64,000 nucleotides of DNA from Theocolax elegans. Lineage: Eukaryota > Arthropoda > Insecta > Hymenoptera > Cerocephalidae. The notes beneath the pieces were generated by a model. That model searched no databases. It saw only the letters and a program-made list of their open reading frames with translations, and was not told the origin of the DNA. The translations under genes and the position numbers were made by a program. Of this stretch, positions 63,373 to 64,000 are shown piece by piece. The stretch is from assembly GCA_026168455.1 (NCBI GenBank), contig CM047426.1, positions 62,819,562 through 62,883,561 on the forward strand, written 5' to 3'. The stretch's first letter is position 1. Each line of letters starts with the position of its first letter.

Positions 63373-63374
63373 TT

Positions 63375-63994
63375 TGGCCACAGGTTTTCCCTCTCTCCAC
63401 GGGCATAACCCCGGGCGAATGCGAGAAGGTGGGGTAAAAGGGGGGTAACATTGGAAATGGAATAAAGGTGTAGGGTATACGTAAAAACCTTTAAAAAGTA
63501 CGTGGAAACTACCAAAATTTATAAAGAACAATAGCTGACCATTGTTATATATGCACACATATTATCTATTTGCACCATTTGTAATAGCATTTTACAGTAC
63601 ATACAATGTGACATTGCATGTCAAATAATAAATTAATTTATTCTTAAATGTTAATTTACCTAAATACCCACTCGCACATAAGTTTATATAATTCGCGTAT
63701 TAGGCCTCAATGGTATCGGTACACCGGAGGCTTTTCGCGAGGCAAACTACACGTGTAATCGCGAAGACGATGTCGGCCATGTTGTCGTCTGCAATGCGCG
63801 GCTCCCCACGCGCACAGACGACGCTTTCCATTCTCACATACATTGTCGTAGATGCGACCTCTCCAGGAAGATGACCCAGGTTTAGGCAAATTATCACCTG
63901 GGGGAAAAAAGGCTCTGTCTCTGTCGCTAACCGTGAATGAGCGACAGAGATGGATATACACAGTATAGATCATTAGTTTCATAAGCTTGTACAT
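63375..63994. other. non-coding stretch with a short inverted repeat
   Basis: CTCTGTCTCTGTCGCT at 63913-63928 and AGCGACAGAG at 63940-63949 form a small hairpin. Open frames of 65-95 codons overlap on the minus strand without domains and are not called. Confidence 0.4.
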
Positions 63995-64000
63995 ATAACT

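Noticed and set aside
1..64000. CRISPR arrays, operons or bacterial insertion sequences
   Set aside because: No spaced direct repeats with unique spacers; the sequence is eukaryotic in composition and content.

Overview
The window looks like a transposon-rich stretch of an insect (arthropod) nuclear genome. It is AT-rich, has microsatellites and short GT-AG introns, and carries no bacterial-style gene organisation. Almost all recognisable coding sequence belongs to mobile elements: Ty3/Gypsy LTR elements, a DIRS-type tyrosine-recombinase retroelement, Penelope-like elements (PLE), LINE fragments, a Mutator-like transposase relic, a tRNA-derived SINE and many foldback/MITE elements. I cannot name the species.

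Layout. 0-6 kb: a minus-strand LTR-element gag-protease relic with a candidate LTR and primer binding site. 6.9-8.0 kb: a candidate two-exon minus-strand gene for a small acidic/basic protein, not recognised. 8.0-9.3 kb: two solo PLE terminal repeats with hammerhead ribozyme motifs, plus MITEs. 10.3-15.2 kb: a decayed Gypsy element (minus). 15.5-17.4 kb: a hairpin MITE and a LINE 3' end. 18.7-20.1 kb: two foldback MITEs inside an older repeat. 20.6-25.5 kb: a DIRS element (minus) with inverted terminal repeats and an internal complementary region, split by a 1.8 kb foldback element that carries tRNA-like sequence. 25.7-32.7 kb: a stretch bounded by the same foldback termini, holding a LINE ORF1, a MITE, a Mutator-like pseudogene and a SINE with a perfect 12-bp target duplication. 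33.3-34.2 kb: exons of a probable host gene with a calmodulin-binding IQ motif (plus).

36.5-41.4 kb: the best-preserved Gypsy element (minus), with an open 942-codon pol. 41.4-44.1 kb: a plus-strand Gypsy relic interrupted by a foldback element. 44.9-45.5 kb: a PLE fragment. 47.1-54.5 kb: a plus-strand Gypsy relic split by a 2.2 kb, almost perfectly palindromic element with 5S-rRNA-like modules, and carrying a 401-bp tandem duplication. 54.6-58.9 kb: a PLE (minus) with RT and GIY-YIG domains, flanked by inverted terminal repeats that each carry a hammerhead motif. 59-64 kb: mostly AT-rich, with an LTR fragment, an LTR plus primer binding site holding a piggyBac-type MITE, and a second 5S-like sequence.

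The most interesting threads are: (1) a set of PLE hammerhead ribozymes in which each of two pairs has one intact core and one copy broken at a catalytic base; (2) foldback elements with 5'-CCCTA termini that carry tRNA-like or 5S-like RNA-gene modules inside their arms, with target duplications readable from empty sites in the same window; (3) a DIRS element whose internal complementary region can be read directly; (4) two small candidate host genes surrounded by this debris.
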